From Herbidospora galbida (GTDB taxonomy: Bacteria; Actinomycetota; Actinomycetes; Streptosporangiales; Streptosporangiaceae): a DNA stretch of 64,000 nucleotides. Below, piece by piece: positions 30,706 to 38,960 of this stretch. The notes below the pieces were generated by a model. That model was given only the letters and a program-made list of their open reading frames with translations. It was not told the DNA's origin and made no database searches. Position numbers and translations under genes: made by a program. The stretch lies in NCBI RefSeq assembly GCF_005233835.1, contig NZ_SZQA01000038.1, forward strand, positions 18,165-82,164, given 5' to 3'. Within the stretch, counting starts at the first letter, position 1, and the number at the start of each line of letters is the position of its first letter.

Positions 30706-33303
30706 TCAGCGAAGTCTGCGGATGAAAGGCGAGGGCGGCCGTCCGGCCGGGGCCAGCCGGATCCGGGCGTCGACGGCGACCGCGCCGCCGGGGGTGACGA
30801 TCACCGGGTTGAGGTCGAGTTCGGCGACCTCGGGGAGGGCGTCCATGAGCCGGCCGACCTTCGTGATCACGTCGGCCAGCGCCCGCGCGTCGGCGGGGGG
30901 CCGGCCGCGGTAGCCGTACAGCAGAGGATGCGAGCGGAGCTCGCGGATCATCGCCTCGGCGGTGTCGGCCGAGAAGGGCGGCACCCGGAAGGCGCGGTCG
31001 GCGAGCAGGTCGGCGGTGACGCCGCCCATGCCGACCATGACCAGCGGGCCGAAGGCCGGATAGTTGACGCCGCCCACGATGATCTCGGTGCCCTGCTCGA
31101 CCATCGGCTGGACGACCGCGCCGGTCATCTCCGCGCCGATCGACTCCCGCATCGCGGCGAACGCGGCCCTGGTCTCCTCCGGGGTGGTCAGCCCGACCCG
31201 TACACCGCCGACGTCGCTCTTGTGGACGGGGCCGACCGCCTTCAGCACCACCGGGCCGCCCAGGGCGGCGGACGCCTCGGCCGCCGCGTCGGCGTCCGCC
31301 ACGCCGATCGTCTGGACGAGCGGGATGCCGAAGTGCCGGAGCAGTCCGTCGAGCGCGTCGGGGTCGAGCCATCCTTCGGGGGCCTGGCCCGACAGCAGTG
31401 ATCGCGCGGTGAGGTCGTCGAAGCCGCCCGTCTCCACCTCCTCGGCGGGCGAGTTCCGCCACTCGGCGTAGTCGACGACCCGGGCCAGCGCCTGGACGGC
31501 CTGTTCCGGGTAGGCGTAGCTCGGCACGCGGCCGTCGATGAGACCGTCCTCCCCCAGGACGCAGGCGATGACCGGCTTGGCCGCGTGACGGGTGGCCTTC
31601 GCGATCGCGTCCCTGGTGGCCGGGGCGCCGGAGCCGAAGGGCGGGGTGTAGACGACCACGACCACGTCCACCTCCGGATCGGCCAGAGCGCTCTCGATCC
31701 CCAGGCCGATGTCCTCGGCGGACGCCTCCGCGCCCAGGTCGACCGGGTTGCCGAGCGCGGCCGTCGGGAACCTGCGCCGCAGGTCGGCGCCGGGGGTGAG
31801 GGCCGGGACGACCAGCCCGGCGCGCTCGCAGGTGTCGGCGGTCATGGCCTCCGGGCCGCCCGAGTTGCCGACGATGGCGACTCTCCGTCCGGCGGGCAGC
31901 GGCTGCGTCTCCAGGAGCCGGGCGGTGTCGTACATGTCGCGGATGCTGTCGAGGCGGATCACCCCGGCCGAGCGGACCAGCGCGTCGACGGCGATGTCCG
32001 GGGTCGCGGCGGCGGCGGTGTGGGAGCGCACGGCCCGGTCGCCGGCGTCCGAACGGCCGCTCTTGACCAGCAGGACCGGCTTGCGGCGGCCCACGCGGGC
32101 GGCGATCCGGGCGAACCTGCGGGGGTTGCCGAACGACTCCAGGTAGAGGGCGACGACCCGGGTGGCCTCGTCGTCCTCCCAGTACTCCAGCAGGTCGTTG
32201 CCGCTGACGTCGGCCTTGTTGCCGACCGACACGAAGGAGGAGATCGGCAGCCGGTCGAGCAGCACCGCGCCGACCGCCCCCGACTGGGACAGCACCGCGA
32301 CACCGCCCCGTTGCGGCGCGCCGCGCAGGAAGCTCGCGTTCAGGCGGGCGGCGGTGTTCACGATGCCCAGGCAGTTGGGGCCGATCAGGCGCATCCCCGC
32401 CGTGCGGCAGATCGTCAGGAGTTCGCGTTCGGCGTTCTTCCCGCCCTGCTCGGCGAACCCGGCCGACAGGACCACCAGGCCGCGCACCCCCGCCGCCGCG
32501 CAGTCGCGGGCCACGTCCAGGACGGCTTTGGCGGGGACCGCCACCACGACGACGTCGACCTGCTCGGGCAGCATAGCCAGCGAGTGATAGGCCGGCCATC
32601 CGGCGATCACGTCGGCGTGCGGGTTGACGGGGTAGATCGTGCCGGGGAATCCGCCGTCGATCAGGTTGCGCAGCACCTTGTGCCCGACCGAGTCGGGGTT
32701 GCGGCCGGCGCCGACGACGGCCACGGCACGCGGTTCCAGCACCCGCCGCAGCGAGGCGCGTTCGGCCTCGTGGTCGCGGGCCGCGATGGTCCCGGCCAGG
32801 CGGCTTCCGGCGGTGAGCGCCACGATCACGCGGGTGTCCGGGCCGCTGCGGGTGACCTCGACCGGCAGGCCCACGTTCGAGAGCACGTCGAGCATGACCT
32901 TGTTCTCGGTCAGGACGTCGGCGACGAACCGGGTCACCCCTTCGGCCGCGGCGGCGAGGGCCAGGTGCTCGACGAGCAGCGTGCCCAGGCCGGTGCCGTG
33001 CAGGGCGTCGTCCACGAGGACGCCGATGTCGGCGGTGCCGTCCCCGGCCGGGATGTACTCGGCGACGGCGGCGAGCCGTCCCGCCGCCAGAGCGACCAGC
33101 ACGTGACCGTCGTGGCCGGGCCGGATGATCCGGTCGACGTACGCGTGCGCGCTCGCCCGCCCGCCGGTGAAGAACCGCAGGTAGGCGGAGGTCTCGGAGA
33201 CGCGTTCGACCAGGTGGTGCAGGTCCGGCGCGTCGGCCGGCTCAAGAGGGCGGACGTGGGCGATGCCGCCGTCGCGCAGCAGGACGTCGCATTCATCGGA
33301 CAT
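30706..33303 (-). CDS. GNAT-fused acyl-CoA synthetase (NDP-forming)
   Basis: An 865-residue protein from ATG 33303. Residues 15-165 are a GNAT acetyltransferase domain (HVRPLEPADAPDLHHLV, GVLVDDALHGTGLGTLLVEHLA). Residues 185-290 are a CoA-binding Rossmann domain (VAVVGAGRNPDSVGHKVLRNLI). Next come succinyl-CoA-ligase-like domains (IGPNCLGIVN, VLSQSGAVGAVLLD) and, from about 640, an ATP-grasp domain (GGPVVLKAVGPVHKSDVGGVRVGL). The layout matches protein acetyltransferases of the Pat family, with the GNAT at the N-terminus, which acetylate acyl-CoA synthetases. Its start overlaps the tail of the Acg-type gene, so both share the DosR-box promoter at 34.3 kb. Confidence 0.88.
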   Translation of the reverse strand: MSDECDVLLRDGGIAHVRPLEPADAPDLHHLVERVSETSAYLRFFTGGRASAHAYVDRIIRPGHDGHVLVALAAGRLAAVAEYIPAGDGTADIGVLVDDALHGTGLGTLLVEHLALAAAAEGVTRFVADVLTENKVMLDVLSNVGLPVEVTRSGPDTRVIVALTAGSRLAGTIAARDHEAERASLRRVLEPRAVAVVGAGRNPDSVGHKVLRNLIDGGFPGTIYPVNPHADVIAGWPAYHSLAMLPEQVDVVVVAVPAKAVLDVARDCAAAGVRGLVVLSAGFAEQGGKNAERELLTICRTAGMRLIGPNCLGIVNTAARLNASFLRGAPQRGGVAVLSQSGAVGAVLLDRLPISSFVSVGNKADVSGNDLLEYWEDDEATRVVALYLESFGNPRRFARIAARVGRRKPVLLVKSGRSDAGDRAVRSHTAAAATPDIAVDALVRSAGVIRLDSIRDMYDTARLLETQPLPAGRRVAIVGNSGGPEAMTADTCERAGLVVPALTPGADLRRRFPTAALGNPVDLGAEASAEDIGLGIESALADPEVDVVVVVYTPPFGSGAPATRDAIAKATRHAAKPVIACVLGEDGLIDGRVPSYAYPEQAVQALARVVDYAEWRNSPAEEVETGGFDDLTARSLLSGQAPEGWLDPDALDGLLRHFGIPLVQTIGVADADAAAEASAALGGPVVLKAVGPVHKSDVGGVRVGLTTPEETRAAFAAMRESIGAEMTGAVVQPMVEQGTEIIVGGVNYPAFGPLVMVGMGGVTADLLADRAFRVPPFSADTAEAMIRELRSHPLLYGYRGRPPADARALADVITKVGRLMDALPEVAELDLNPVIVTPGGAVAVDARIRLAPAGRPPSPFIRRLR

Positions 33304-34219
33304 GGTGGATCTCCAGTTCGGTCACGGGACGGCGGGGGGCGCGGGGCACAGGCGGGCCGTAGCCGAACCTGATGATCATTTGTGGGTGCCCGCGCCGGTG
33401 GCGGGGGGCGGTGTGGCCGCGCATGTCGCGCAGGTCGAGCGGCTGGTTCAGGAAGGATGTCGACAGCCCGGCGGCGGTGGCGACCAGGAGCACCCGTTCG
33501 AGGGCCTGTCCGGCGCGTAGCCAGTCCACCGGCCGGTCGCCGGGCGTGGTCAGCACGGCGATCCGCGGCCGCGCCTCGAACGCGGCCGACCGGTACCGCC
33601 GGCCGAGGTTCCGGGTCACGGGCGGATCTCCGGCCGGGCCGGGGCCACGCACGTAGTCGGGCACCGCCCACCGGGTGAGCTCCGCCTGATACTCGGCGTC
33701 GCGGCCCAGCTCGTCCTCCGCGATGGCCGCGTATTCGAGCAGCTCACGAACCCCGTCGCGGTCGAGGACGACCAGGCAGGCCCCCTCCCGGCTGGCGGCG
33801 ATCTTCATGTCACCGATGATCCCGGCGGGCACGGCCCGATCGTCGTAAGGCTCGCGGTTGGTCCTGCGGGCGGGGATGGCGGCGTACAGGACGCGCTCGG
33901 CGGGGAGTGACGGCTCGGTCTCCTTGAGGCGCACGGCGGCCAGCAGGCCGGGCTCGGGCATCAGCCACACCAGCGGGTGATGGCCCGTCTGCCGGACGGC
34001 CAGCCGCAGGTTGAGCAGGGCGGCACCGCAACTCACGTGCAGCGACTTGGCACGGGGATCACCCACCGCGAGCCGGCGTTCCGGATCGGCGGACAGTTCG
34101 AGGTACTCACGCCGCACGATGCGAATGCGCCACGGCTGGATGTTCTGCACCGACGGAGCCTCGCCGGCCGCGATCAGCAGTCGTCGTGCCCCGAGGTCGG
34201 TGGCCAGCGGAGTGATCAT
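33293..34219 (-). CDS. Acg-type nitroreductase-fold protein
   Basis: A 308-residue protein from ATG 34219. It has APSVQNIQPWRIRIV near the N-terminus (the flavin-pocket motif), CGAALLNLRLAVRQTGHHP, the IPARRTNREPYDDRAVP block and RAGQALERVLLVATAAGLSTSFLNQPL. This is the Acg/Rv3131-Rv3127 family, which carries two half nitroreductase domains in one chain and is a hallmark of DosR regulons. The proposed role is flavin sequestration during dormancy, since the active site is covered. It is the first gene of a two-gene leftward operon with a DosR box at 34301-34315. Confidence 0.87.
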   Translation of the reverse strand: MITPLATDLGARRLLIAAGEAPSVQNIQPWRIRIVRREYLELSADPERRLAVGDPRAKSLHVSCGAALLNLRLAVRQTGHHPLVWLMPEPGLLAAVRLKETEPSLPAERVLYAAIPARRTNREPYDDRAVPAGIIGDMKIAASREGACLVVLDRDGVRELLEYAAIAEDELGRDAEYQAELTRWAVPDYVRGPGPAGDPPVTRNLGRRYRSAAFEARPRIAVLTTPGDRPVDWLRAGQALERVLLVATAAGLSTSFLNQPLDLRDMRGHTAPRHRRGHPQMIIRFGYGPPVPRAPRRPVTELEIHHVR

Positions 34220-34300
34220 GACAAAGCCTCCTTAACGGGCCTGTCGCCACACTCCCGCCGACGACCCCCTGGGGTGCAGGGCCGGACGGCTCGCCGGCCG

Positions 34301-34315
34301 GGGACTTTGGTCCAT
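34301..34315. promoter_or_regulatory. DosR-type box between Acg and sensor kinase genes
   Basis: GGGACTTTGGTCCAT fits the GGGACTWWNGTCC core of the mycobacterial DosR box almost exactly. Its position, 82 bases from the Acg start and about 47 from the kinase start, suits divergent activation of both. Confidence 0.75.
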
Positions 34316-34361
34316 CAACCCCATGGGTATTTCGATACCTTTTGGTGCCACACTTCGGGAT

Positions 34362-36050
34362 ATGACGGCGGACGGGGCACCCCCACTGATCCCGAGCATG
34401 CGTCTGGACGAGCTGCTCTCGGAGCTCCAATCACGCCTGGAAGCGGTGCTCGCCACCCGCGACAGGGTCCACACCCTCCTGGAGGCGGTGGTCCTGGTCG
34501 GCAGCGACCTCCAGCTGGAGACGGTGCTCCGCCGCATCGTGAAGGCCGCGACCCAACTCGTGGACGCCAGCTACGGCGCCCTGGGCGTGATCGGCGAGGA
34601 GAACACCCTCCTGGAGTTCATCCCCGTGGGCCTCAGCGAGGAGGAGATCGCCCGGATCGAGCACTGGCCCCACGGTCTCGGCCTGCTCGGCATGCTCATC
34701 AAGGAACCCCGCCCGCTGCGGCTGTCCCGGATCTCCGACCACCCCGAGTCGTACGGCTTTCCCCCCGGCCACCCGCCGATGGGCTCCTTCCTCGGCGTCC
34801 CCCTGCGGGTGCGGGAAGAAGTCTTCGGCAACCTCTACCTCACCGAGAAACGCGGCGGAGCCGACTTCGACGAGGAGGACGAGGCGGTCGTCATCGCCCT
34901 GGCCACCGCCGCCGGTGTGGCCATCGAGAACGCCCGCCTCTACGGCGAGACCCACCGCCGGGAGATCTGGCTGCAGGCCAGCTCCGAGGTGACCACGAGC
35001 CTGCTGTCCGGCGCGGACGTGGGCGACGTCCTCAGCCAGGTGGCCCGGAACGTACAGGACATGGCGGACGCCGATGTCACCTCGATCCTCTTCCCGACCA
35101 GCGACGGCCAAGCACTGCGGGTGTTGATAGCCGAAGGCGCCGAAGGCCTGCTCGGCACCGAAGTCGGTCTCGACGGGTCACTGCCGGGCGAGGCGTACCG
35201 GACCGGCGGACCGGTCACTGTCCCCGACCTGGCCGCGACCGACTACGAAATCATCGACGACCTGCCGATGGGTCCCGCCGCCGCCGTCCCACTGGGCGCG
35301 GCCGGATCGATCAGGGGCGTGCTGACCTTCGGAAAGCGCCCGGGCCGTATTCCGTTCTCCCCCTCGACGGTGCGCATGCTGAACGCCTTCGCCGGGCAGG
35401 CCGCGATCGCGCTGGAGCTGGCCGAGGCCAGGAGGGACGCCGAGCGTCTGGGGCTGCTGGAGGATCGCGACCGCATCGCCAAGGATCTGCACGACGTGGT
35501 GATCCAGCGGCTGTTCGCGGTGGCGATGACCCTGATGAGCACGGTCCGGCTGGTCGACCGGCCCGAAGGCGCCTCCCGCGTCCAGCACGCCATCGACGAA
35601 CTGGACGCGACGATCCGCCAGATCAGGGCGACGATCTTCGCGCTGCAGAGTCCGCTCGGGCCCGGCGGATCGGGTCTGCGGGCGCAGATCGTGGAACTCG
35701 TCGAGGGGACCCGCGGGCACCTGGGGTTCGTCCCGGGGCTGCAACTGGAGGGTCCACTCGACAACGCCGTGCCGGAAGCGGTGGTCGCCCAGTTGCTTCC
35801 CGTCCTGCGGGAGGCGCTGTCGAATGTCGTGCGGCACGCGAAGGCGACCCGAGTCGAAGTCGTGGCCGAGGTCGCCGGAGGCCGTGTCACGCTGACGGTC
35901 GAGGACAACGGCGGCGGCCTGCCTCCGGAGGGCCGCCAGAGTGGGCTGCGCAACCTTCGCGACCGCGCCGATCAACTAGGCGGCACGTTCGAGACCGGTT
36001 CGGGCGCGCTCGGCGGGACCCTGCTGCGCTGGAGCGTGCCGACCGGCTGA
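34362..36050 (+). CDS. DevS/DosS-like GAF sensor histidine kinase
   Basis: About 562 residues from ATG 34362; the frame is open to 34323 but that part looks non-coding. It has two GAF domains (about 45-195 and 205-355) and then a HisKA_3 box, DRDRIAKDLHDVVIQRLFAVAM, with the phospho-acceptor His near residue 377, and an HATPase domain (REALSNVVRHAKATRV, VEDNGGGLPPEGRQSGLRNLRDRADQLGG). The HDVVIQRLFAVAM stretch is characteristic of DevS/DosT. In mycobacteria the first GAF binds heme and senses O2, NO and CO; I cannot confirm the proximal His here. Its partner is the convergent regulator gene six bases away. Confidence 0.88.
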   Translation: MTADGAPPLIPSMRLDELLSELQSRLEAVLATRDRVHTLLEAVVLVGSDLQLETVLRRIVKAATQLVDASYGALGVIGEENTLLEFIPVGLSEEEIARIEHWPHGLGLLGMLIKEPRPLRLSRISDHPESYGFPPGHPPMGSFLGVPLRVREEVFGNLYLTEKRGGADFDEEDEAVVIALATAAGVAIENARLYGETHRREIWLQASSEVTTSLLSGADVGDVLSQVARNVQDMADADVTSILFPTSDGQALRVLIAEGAEGLLGTEVGLDGSLPGEAYRTGGPVTVPDLAATDYEIIDDLPMGPAAAVPLGAAGSIRGVLTFGKRPGRIPFSPSTVRMLNAFAGQAAIALELAEARRDAERLGLLEDRDRIAKDLHDVVIQRLFAVAMTLMSTVRLVDRPEGASRVQHAIDELDATIRQIRATIFALQSPLGPGGSGLRAQIVELVEGTRGHLGFVPGLQLEGPLDNAVPEAVVAQLLPVLREALSNVVRHAKATRVEVVAEVAGGRVTLTVEDNGGGLPPEGRQSGLRNLRDRADQLGGTFETGSGALGGTLLRWSVPTG

Positions 36051-36056
36051 CGGCCG

Positions 36057-36698
36057 TCAGTCGTGCGGGTCGGCCTGAAGACGCGCGGCCAGGGCCGCCA
36101 CCTGGGTGCGGCGCTGCATGCTCAGCTTGGTGAGCAGGGTGGACACGTAGTTCTTCACCGTCTTCTCGGCCAGGAACATGCGTTCGCCGATCTGGCGGTT
36201 GGTCAGCCCGTCGCCGATGTACTCCAGGATGCGGCGCTCCTGGTCGGTCAGCGCGGCCAGCGGATCCTTGCGCGCCGCGTCGTCGCGCAAGCGGTGCAGC
36301 ATCGCCGACGTGGTCTGCGGATCCATCAGCGACTGGCCGGCCGCCACCGTGCGCACGGCGCCCACCAGGTCGGACCCGTGGATCTGCTTGAGGACATAAC
36401 CGGCCGCGCCCGCCATCACCGCCTGGAACAGCGCCTCGTCGTCGGCGTAGGAGGTCAGCATGAGACAGGCCAGACCGGGCACCCGGTTGCGCACCTCCCG
36501 GCAGACCTCCACACCGGAACCGTCGGGCAGCCGCACGTCGAGCACCGCGACGTCGGGACGCAACGCGGGGATGCGCGCGATCGCCGACTCCGCGGTGCCG
36601 GCCTCGCCGATCACCTCGATGTCGTCCTCGCTGTCCAGGAGCGCGGCGACACCACGCCGGACGACCTCGTGATCATCAACAAGAAATACCCGAATCAT
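36057..36698 (-). CDS. DevR/DosR-like response regulator
   Basis: A 213-residue protein from ATG 36698. It has a receiver domain with LVDDHEVVRRG, Asp54 as phospho-acceptor (VAVLDVRLPDG), Lys104 and the TSYADDEALFQAVMAGAAGYVLKQI segment. The LuxR helix-turn-helix contains RMFLAEKTVKNYVSTLLTKLSMQRRTQVA, nearly the DosR recognition-helix region. The receiver numbering (Asp54, Lys104) is the same as DosR. A DosR-type box lies 36 bases upstream (36734-36748), implying autoregulation, and others lie before neighbouring genes. Confidence 0.9.
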   Translation of the reverse strand: MIRVFLVDDHEVVRRGVAALLDSEDDIEVIGEAGTAESAIARIPALRPDVAVLDVRLPDGSGVEVCREVRNRVPGLACLMLTSYADDEALFQAVMAGAAGYVLKQIHGSDLVGAVRTVAAGQSLMDPQTTSAMLHRLRDDAARKDPLAALTDQERRILEYIGDGLTNRQIGERMFLAEKTVKNYVSTLLTKLSMQRRTQVAALAARLQADPHD

Positions 36699-36733
36699 GT
36701 CATCAATTTACTTTTAGCGGACAAACCGCAATA

Positions 36734-36748
36734 GGGACCAAGGTCCTC
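36734..36748. promoter_or_regulatory. DosR-type box between regulator gene and cyd remnant
   Basis: GGGACCAAGGTCCTC keeps the GGGAC-N4-GTCC core. It is 36 bases from the regulator start on one side and 57 bases from the cydA remnant start on the other, so it may once have driven both. Confidence 0.7.
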
Positions 36749-36804
36749 CCTCGCTGGGACGGATTCCCCTGGGGACGCCCGCGCCCGGCCTCCACGCTCC
36801 CAGC

Positions 36805-37353
36805 ATGGATGTCCTCGACCTCTCCCGCTGGCAGTTCGGCATGAACTGGAGCGCCTACTCGCGGTTCGTCGGTGACGTGTTCGGCGCGCCCCTGGCCGTG
36901 GAGGGCTGATCGCCTTCTTCATGGAGTCCACGTTCCTCGGCCTGTGGATCTTCGGCTGGGACCGGCTGCCCCGCCGGGTGCACCTGGCCACCATCTGGCT
37001 GGCCTCGATCGGCACGGTGATCTCGGCGTACTTCATCCTCGCCGCCAACTCGTGGATGCAGCACCCCGTGGGATACCGGCTCAACCTCGTTCACGGCGAA
37101 CGCCGTCGCCGTCGTCGCGATCACCGCCACGCTGTTCGGCGGCCTGTGGCCCGACGTCATGCCAGCGCTCGATCCGGCCCACAGCCTGACCGTGGCGAAC
37201 GCGAGCTCCACCCCGTACACCCTCGGCGTGATGACCTGGGTCGCGGCCGTCTTCACCCCCGTCGTGCCGGCCTACCAGGCGTGGACCTACTGGGTCTTCC
37301 GCCGCCGGCTGACCGCCCCCAGGGACCAAAGTCCCGTCCGCGAAGGGTCTTGA
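36805..37353 (+). pseudogene. Collapsed cydA-cydB (cytochrome bd oxidase) remnant
   Basis: Three CydAB pieces are joined. [12 protein letters not shown] (CydA residues 1-12) runs straight into [22 protein letters not shown], skipping the first helices. A one-base deletion after GAGGGC then gives a stop, and CydA resumes in another frame ([25 protein letters not shown] to HPVGYRLN). A second deletion joins this to the CydB C-terminus (from SLTVANASSTPYTLGVMTW to QAWTYWVFRRRL, stop at 37353). The bd oxidase is a high-affinity terminal oxidase of hypoxic growth. This copy cannot be functional. Confidence 0.88.
37322..37336. promoter_or_regulatory. DosR-type box upstream of the DoxX gene
   Basis: GGGACCAAAGTCCCG has both GGGAC and GTCCC half sites intact. 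It lies about 120 bases before the DoxX ATG and inside the last codons of the cydB remnant. Confidence 0.75.
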
Positions 37354-37455
37354 GGACCGCGCCGGGGAGCCTTCCGGCACTGAGCGCGGACCCCGGAAAA
37401 CGATGTCATTGAAAGTGCCACGAACGAGATGGAAATCCTCTGAAAGGGGCTCACG

Positions 37456-38013
37456 ATGGCCACCACGCACGGACGCCGCATCTTCCACACGACCCCCCTC
37501 GTCACCCCCGAGGCGGCCACCCCTGCCACGGGCCCCGCGGACCGGGTCTGGGCCGTCGCCCGCATCGCCCTCGGCTGGATCTTCCTCTGGGCCTTCGCCG
37601 ACAAGCTCTTCGGATTCGGCTTCGCCACCCCCGCCGCCAAGGCGTGGATCAACGGCGGCACCCCGACCACCGGCTTCCTGAAGGGCGCCGCCGAGGGCCC
37701 CCTGGGCGGCCTCTACGGCGCGCTCGCCGGGAACGCCCTGGTCGACTGGCTGTTCATGCTCGGCCTCCTCGGCATCGGCGCCGCCCTGATCGCCGGCATC
37801 GGCCTGCGGGTCGCCGCCGGGGCGGGCGCCCTGATGATGGTCCTGATGTGGGGCGCGGAACTGCCTCTCACCACCAACCCCTTCATGGACGACCACATCG
37901 TCTACGCCGTCGTCCTCATCGGTCTGGCCGCCGCCGCGGCCGGCGACACCTGGGGCCTGGGCCGCTGGTGGGCCCGCCTCCCCATCGTCCAGAAGTACCC
38001 GGTTCTCAAGTAG
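37456..38013 (+). CDS. DoxX-family membrane protein
   Basis: A 185-residue protein from ATG 37456 behind GAAAGGGG. It has four hydrophobic segments ([73 protein letters not shown]) with the [14 protein letters not shown] loop. It resembles the DoxX/DoxD (thiosulfate:quinone oxidoreductase small subunit) family; mycobacterial DoxX works with SodA in oxidant defence. The upstream DosR box places it in the hypoxia regulon. Confidence 0.82.
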   Translation: MATTHGRRIFHTTPLVTPEAATPATGPADRVWAVARIALGWIFLWAFADKLFGFGFATPAAKAWINGGTPTTGFLKGAAEGPLGGLYGALAGNALVDWLFMLGLLGIGAALIAGIGLRVAAGAGALMMVLMWGAELPLTTNPFMDDHIVYAVVLIGLAAAAAGDTWGLGRWWARLPIVQKYPVLK

Positions 38014-38025
38014 CAGCCAGCCCGT

Positions 38026-38066
38026 CGCGACGACGCCCCCCGGTTCTCCGGAGGCGCGTCGTCGCG
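38026..38066 (+). terminator. Hairpin terminator after DoxX gene
   Basis: Arms CGCGACGACGC (38026-38036) and GCGTCGTCGCG (38056-38066) are perfectly complementary; the loop holds a further short CCGG-containing stem, and TTTCC follows. Confidence 0.75.
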
Positions 38067-38100
38067 TTTCCGTCGTCGAGTTTCAACGGCCCTCCCGCTC

Positions 38101-38115
38101 GGGACCTAGGTCCCT
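38101..38115. promoter_or_regulatory. Perfect DosR-type palindrome before the phosphoketolase remnant
   Basis: GGGACCTAGGTCCC is an exact 14-bp palindrome of the DosR type, 35 bases before the ATG at 38150. The promoter element is better preserved than the gene it serves; it may now drive the PNPOx-like gene downstream. Confidence 0.75.
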
Positions 38116-38149
38116 GGGAGGGCCTCGGCGCGGAGACGACGATCGGAGT

Positions 38150-38476
38150 ATGGACACGCCGGAGAAAGTCGACGCCTACTGGCGGGCCGCCAACTACCTC
38201 TCGGTCGGCCAGATCTACCTGCTGGACAACCCCCTGCTGACCGAGCCGCTGGCGGCCACGCACATCAAGCCGCGCCTGCTCGGCCACTGGGGCACCACCC
38301 CCGGCCTCAACTTCGTCTTCGCCCATCTGAACCGCGTCATCACCGAGCGCGGCCAGGATCTGATCTACATCGCCGCCGTGGAGACGCATCAGGGCGACCC
38401 CGGTCGGCGAACACGTGGGGCAGTAGAATGGCGTGAATTCTGCCTCCTCCCTCTGATGAATCACTTTCATCGCTGA
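38150..38476 (+). pseudogene. Truncated phosphoketolase (N-terminal remnant)
   Basis: The 108-codon frame starts with [20 protein letters not shown] and goes on through [23 protein letters not shown] to [12 protein letters not shown], the unmistakable N-terminus of D-xylulose-5-P/fructose-6-P phosphoketolase (about 790 residues in full). After about residue 76 the sequence leaves the family just before the GPGHG motif and ends in unrelated codons. All thiamine-diphosphate-binding parts are missing, so no enzyme is made. A perfect DosR-type box sits upstream. Confidence 0.88.
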
Positions 38477-38486
38477 AAAGGAGCAC

Positions 38487-38915
38487 ATGATGGCGGGCAA
38501 GCAGAATCCCGAGGCCGGCACGCTCGAAACGCTGAGCGAACAGGAGTGCCTGCGGCTGATCGGCGCCGGCGGAATCGGCCGGGTGGCCTTCGGAGGGGCG
38601 CCGGGCCCCACTGTTTTCCCGGTGAATTACCGGCTGCTGAACGGTGAAGTCGTCTTCCGGATTCGTCAAGGCGGAACCATGGACGAGAGCCTCCGGTCCG
38701 GCATCGAAGACGTGGACGTCAAAATCGCCTTCCAGATCGATCACATCGACGAGGTCAACCATGAGGGCTGGAGCGTCCTGATCCAGGGACCCGCCCACCA
38801 CGTCGCGGAAAACGACATCAAGGCGATCGTGGACTCCTGGGCGGGCGACGACCGCGACCACTACATCCGCATCACCCCGCAGCGCGTGACAGGCCGGCGG
38901 ATCAACCGGCTCTGA
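38487..38915 (+). CDS. PNPOx-like split-barrel flavin/F420-binding protein
   Basis: A 142-residue protein; ATG 38487 is followed by a second ATG at 38490, behind AAAAGGAG. The fold features are TLSEQECLRLIGAGGIGRVAFGG, the PTVFPVNYRLLNGEVVFRIRQGG strand-turn-strand, VKIAFQIDHIDEVNHEGWSVLIQGPAHHV and RITPQRVTGRRI. The closest known type is the pyridoxamine-phosphate-oxidase-like family (Rv2004c/Rv3129-like neighbours in DosR regulons), which binds FMN, F420 or heme. It probably depends on the box at 38.1 kb. Confidence 0.82.
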   Translation: MMAGKQNPEAGTLETLSEQECLRLIGAGGIGRVAFGGAPGPTVFPVNYRLLNGEVVFRIRQGGTMDESLRSGIEDVDVKIAFQIDHIDEVNHEGWSVLIQGPAHHVAENDIKAIVDSWAGDDRDHYIRITPQRVTGRRINRL

Positions 38916-38924
38916 TCATGGATT

Positions 38925-38955
38925 GGCCAGGTCGGCGGTGTCCGCCGACCTGGCC
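38925..38955. terminator. Bidirectional hairpin terminator between convergent genes
   Basis: GGCCAGGTCGGCGG pairs perfectly with CCGCCGACCTGGCC around a TGT loop. It fills the 45-bp gap between two converging genes, so it can end both transcripts. Confidence 0.85.
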
Positions 38956-38960
38956 GGGTC

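Noticed and set aside
31585..33372. A 595-codon plus-strand frame opposite the acyl-CoA synthetase gene
   Set aside because: Same artefact type: Asp/Gly/His/Arg-rich with no motif, while the minus strand encodes a complete multidomain enzyme.
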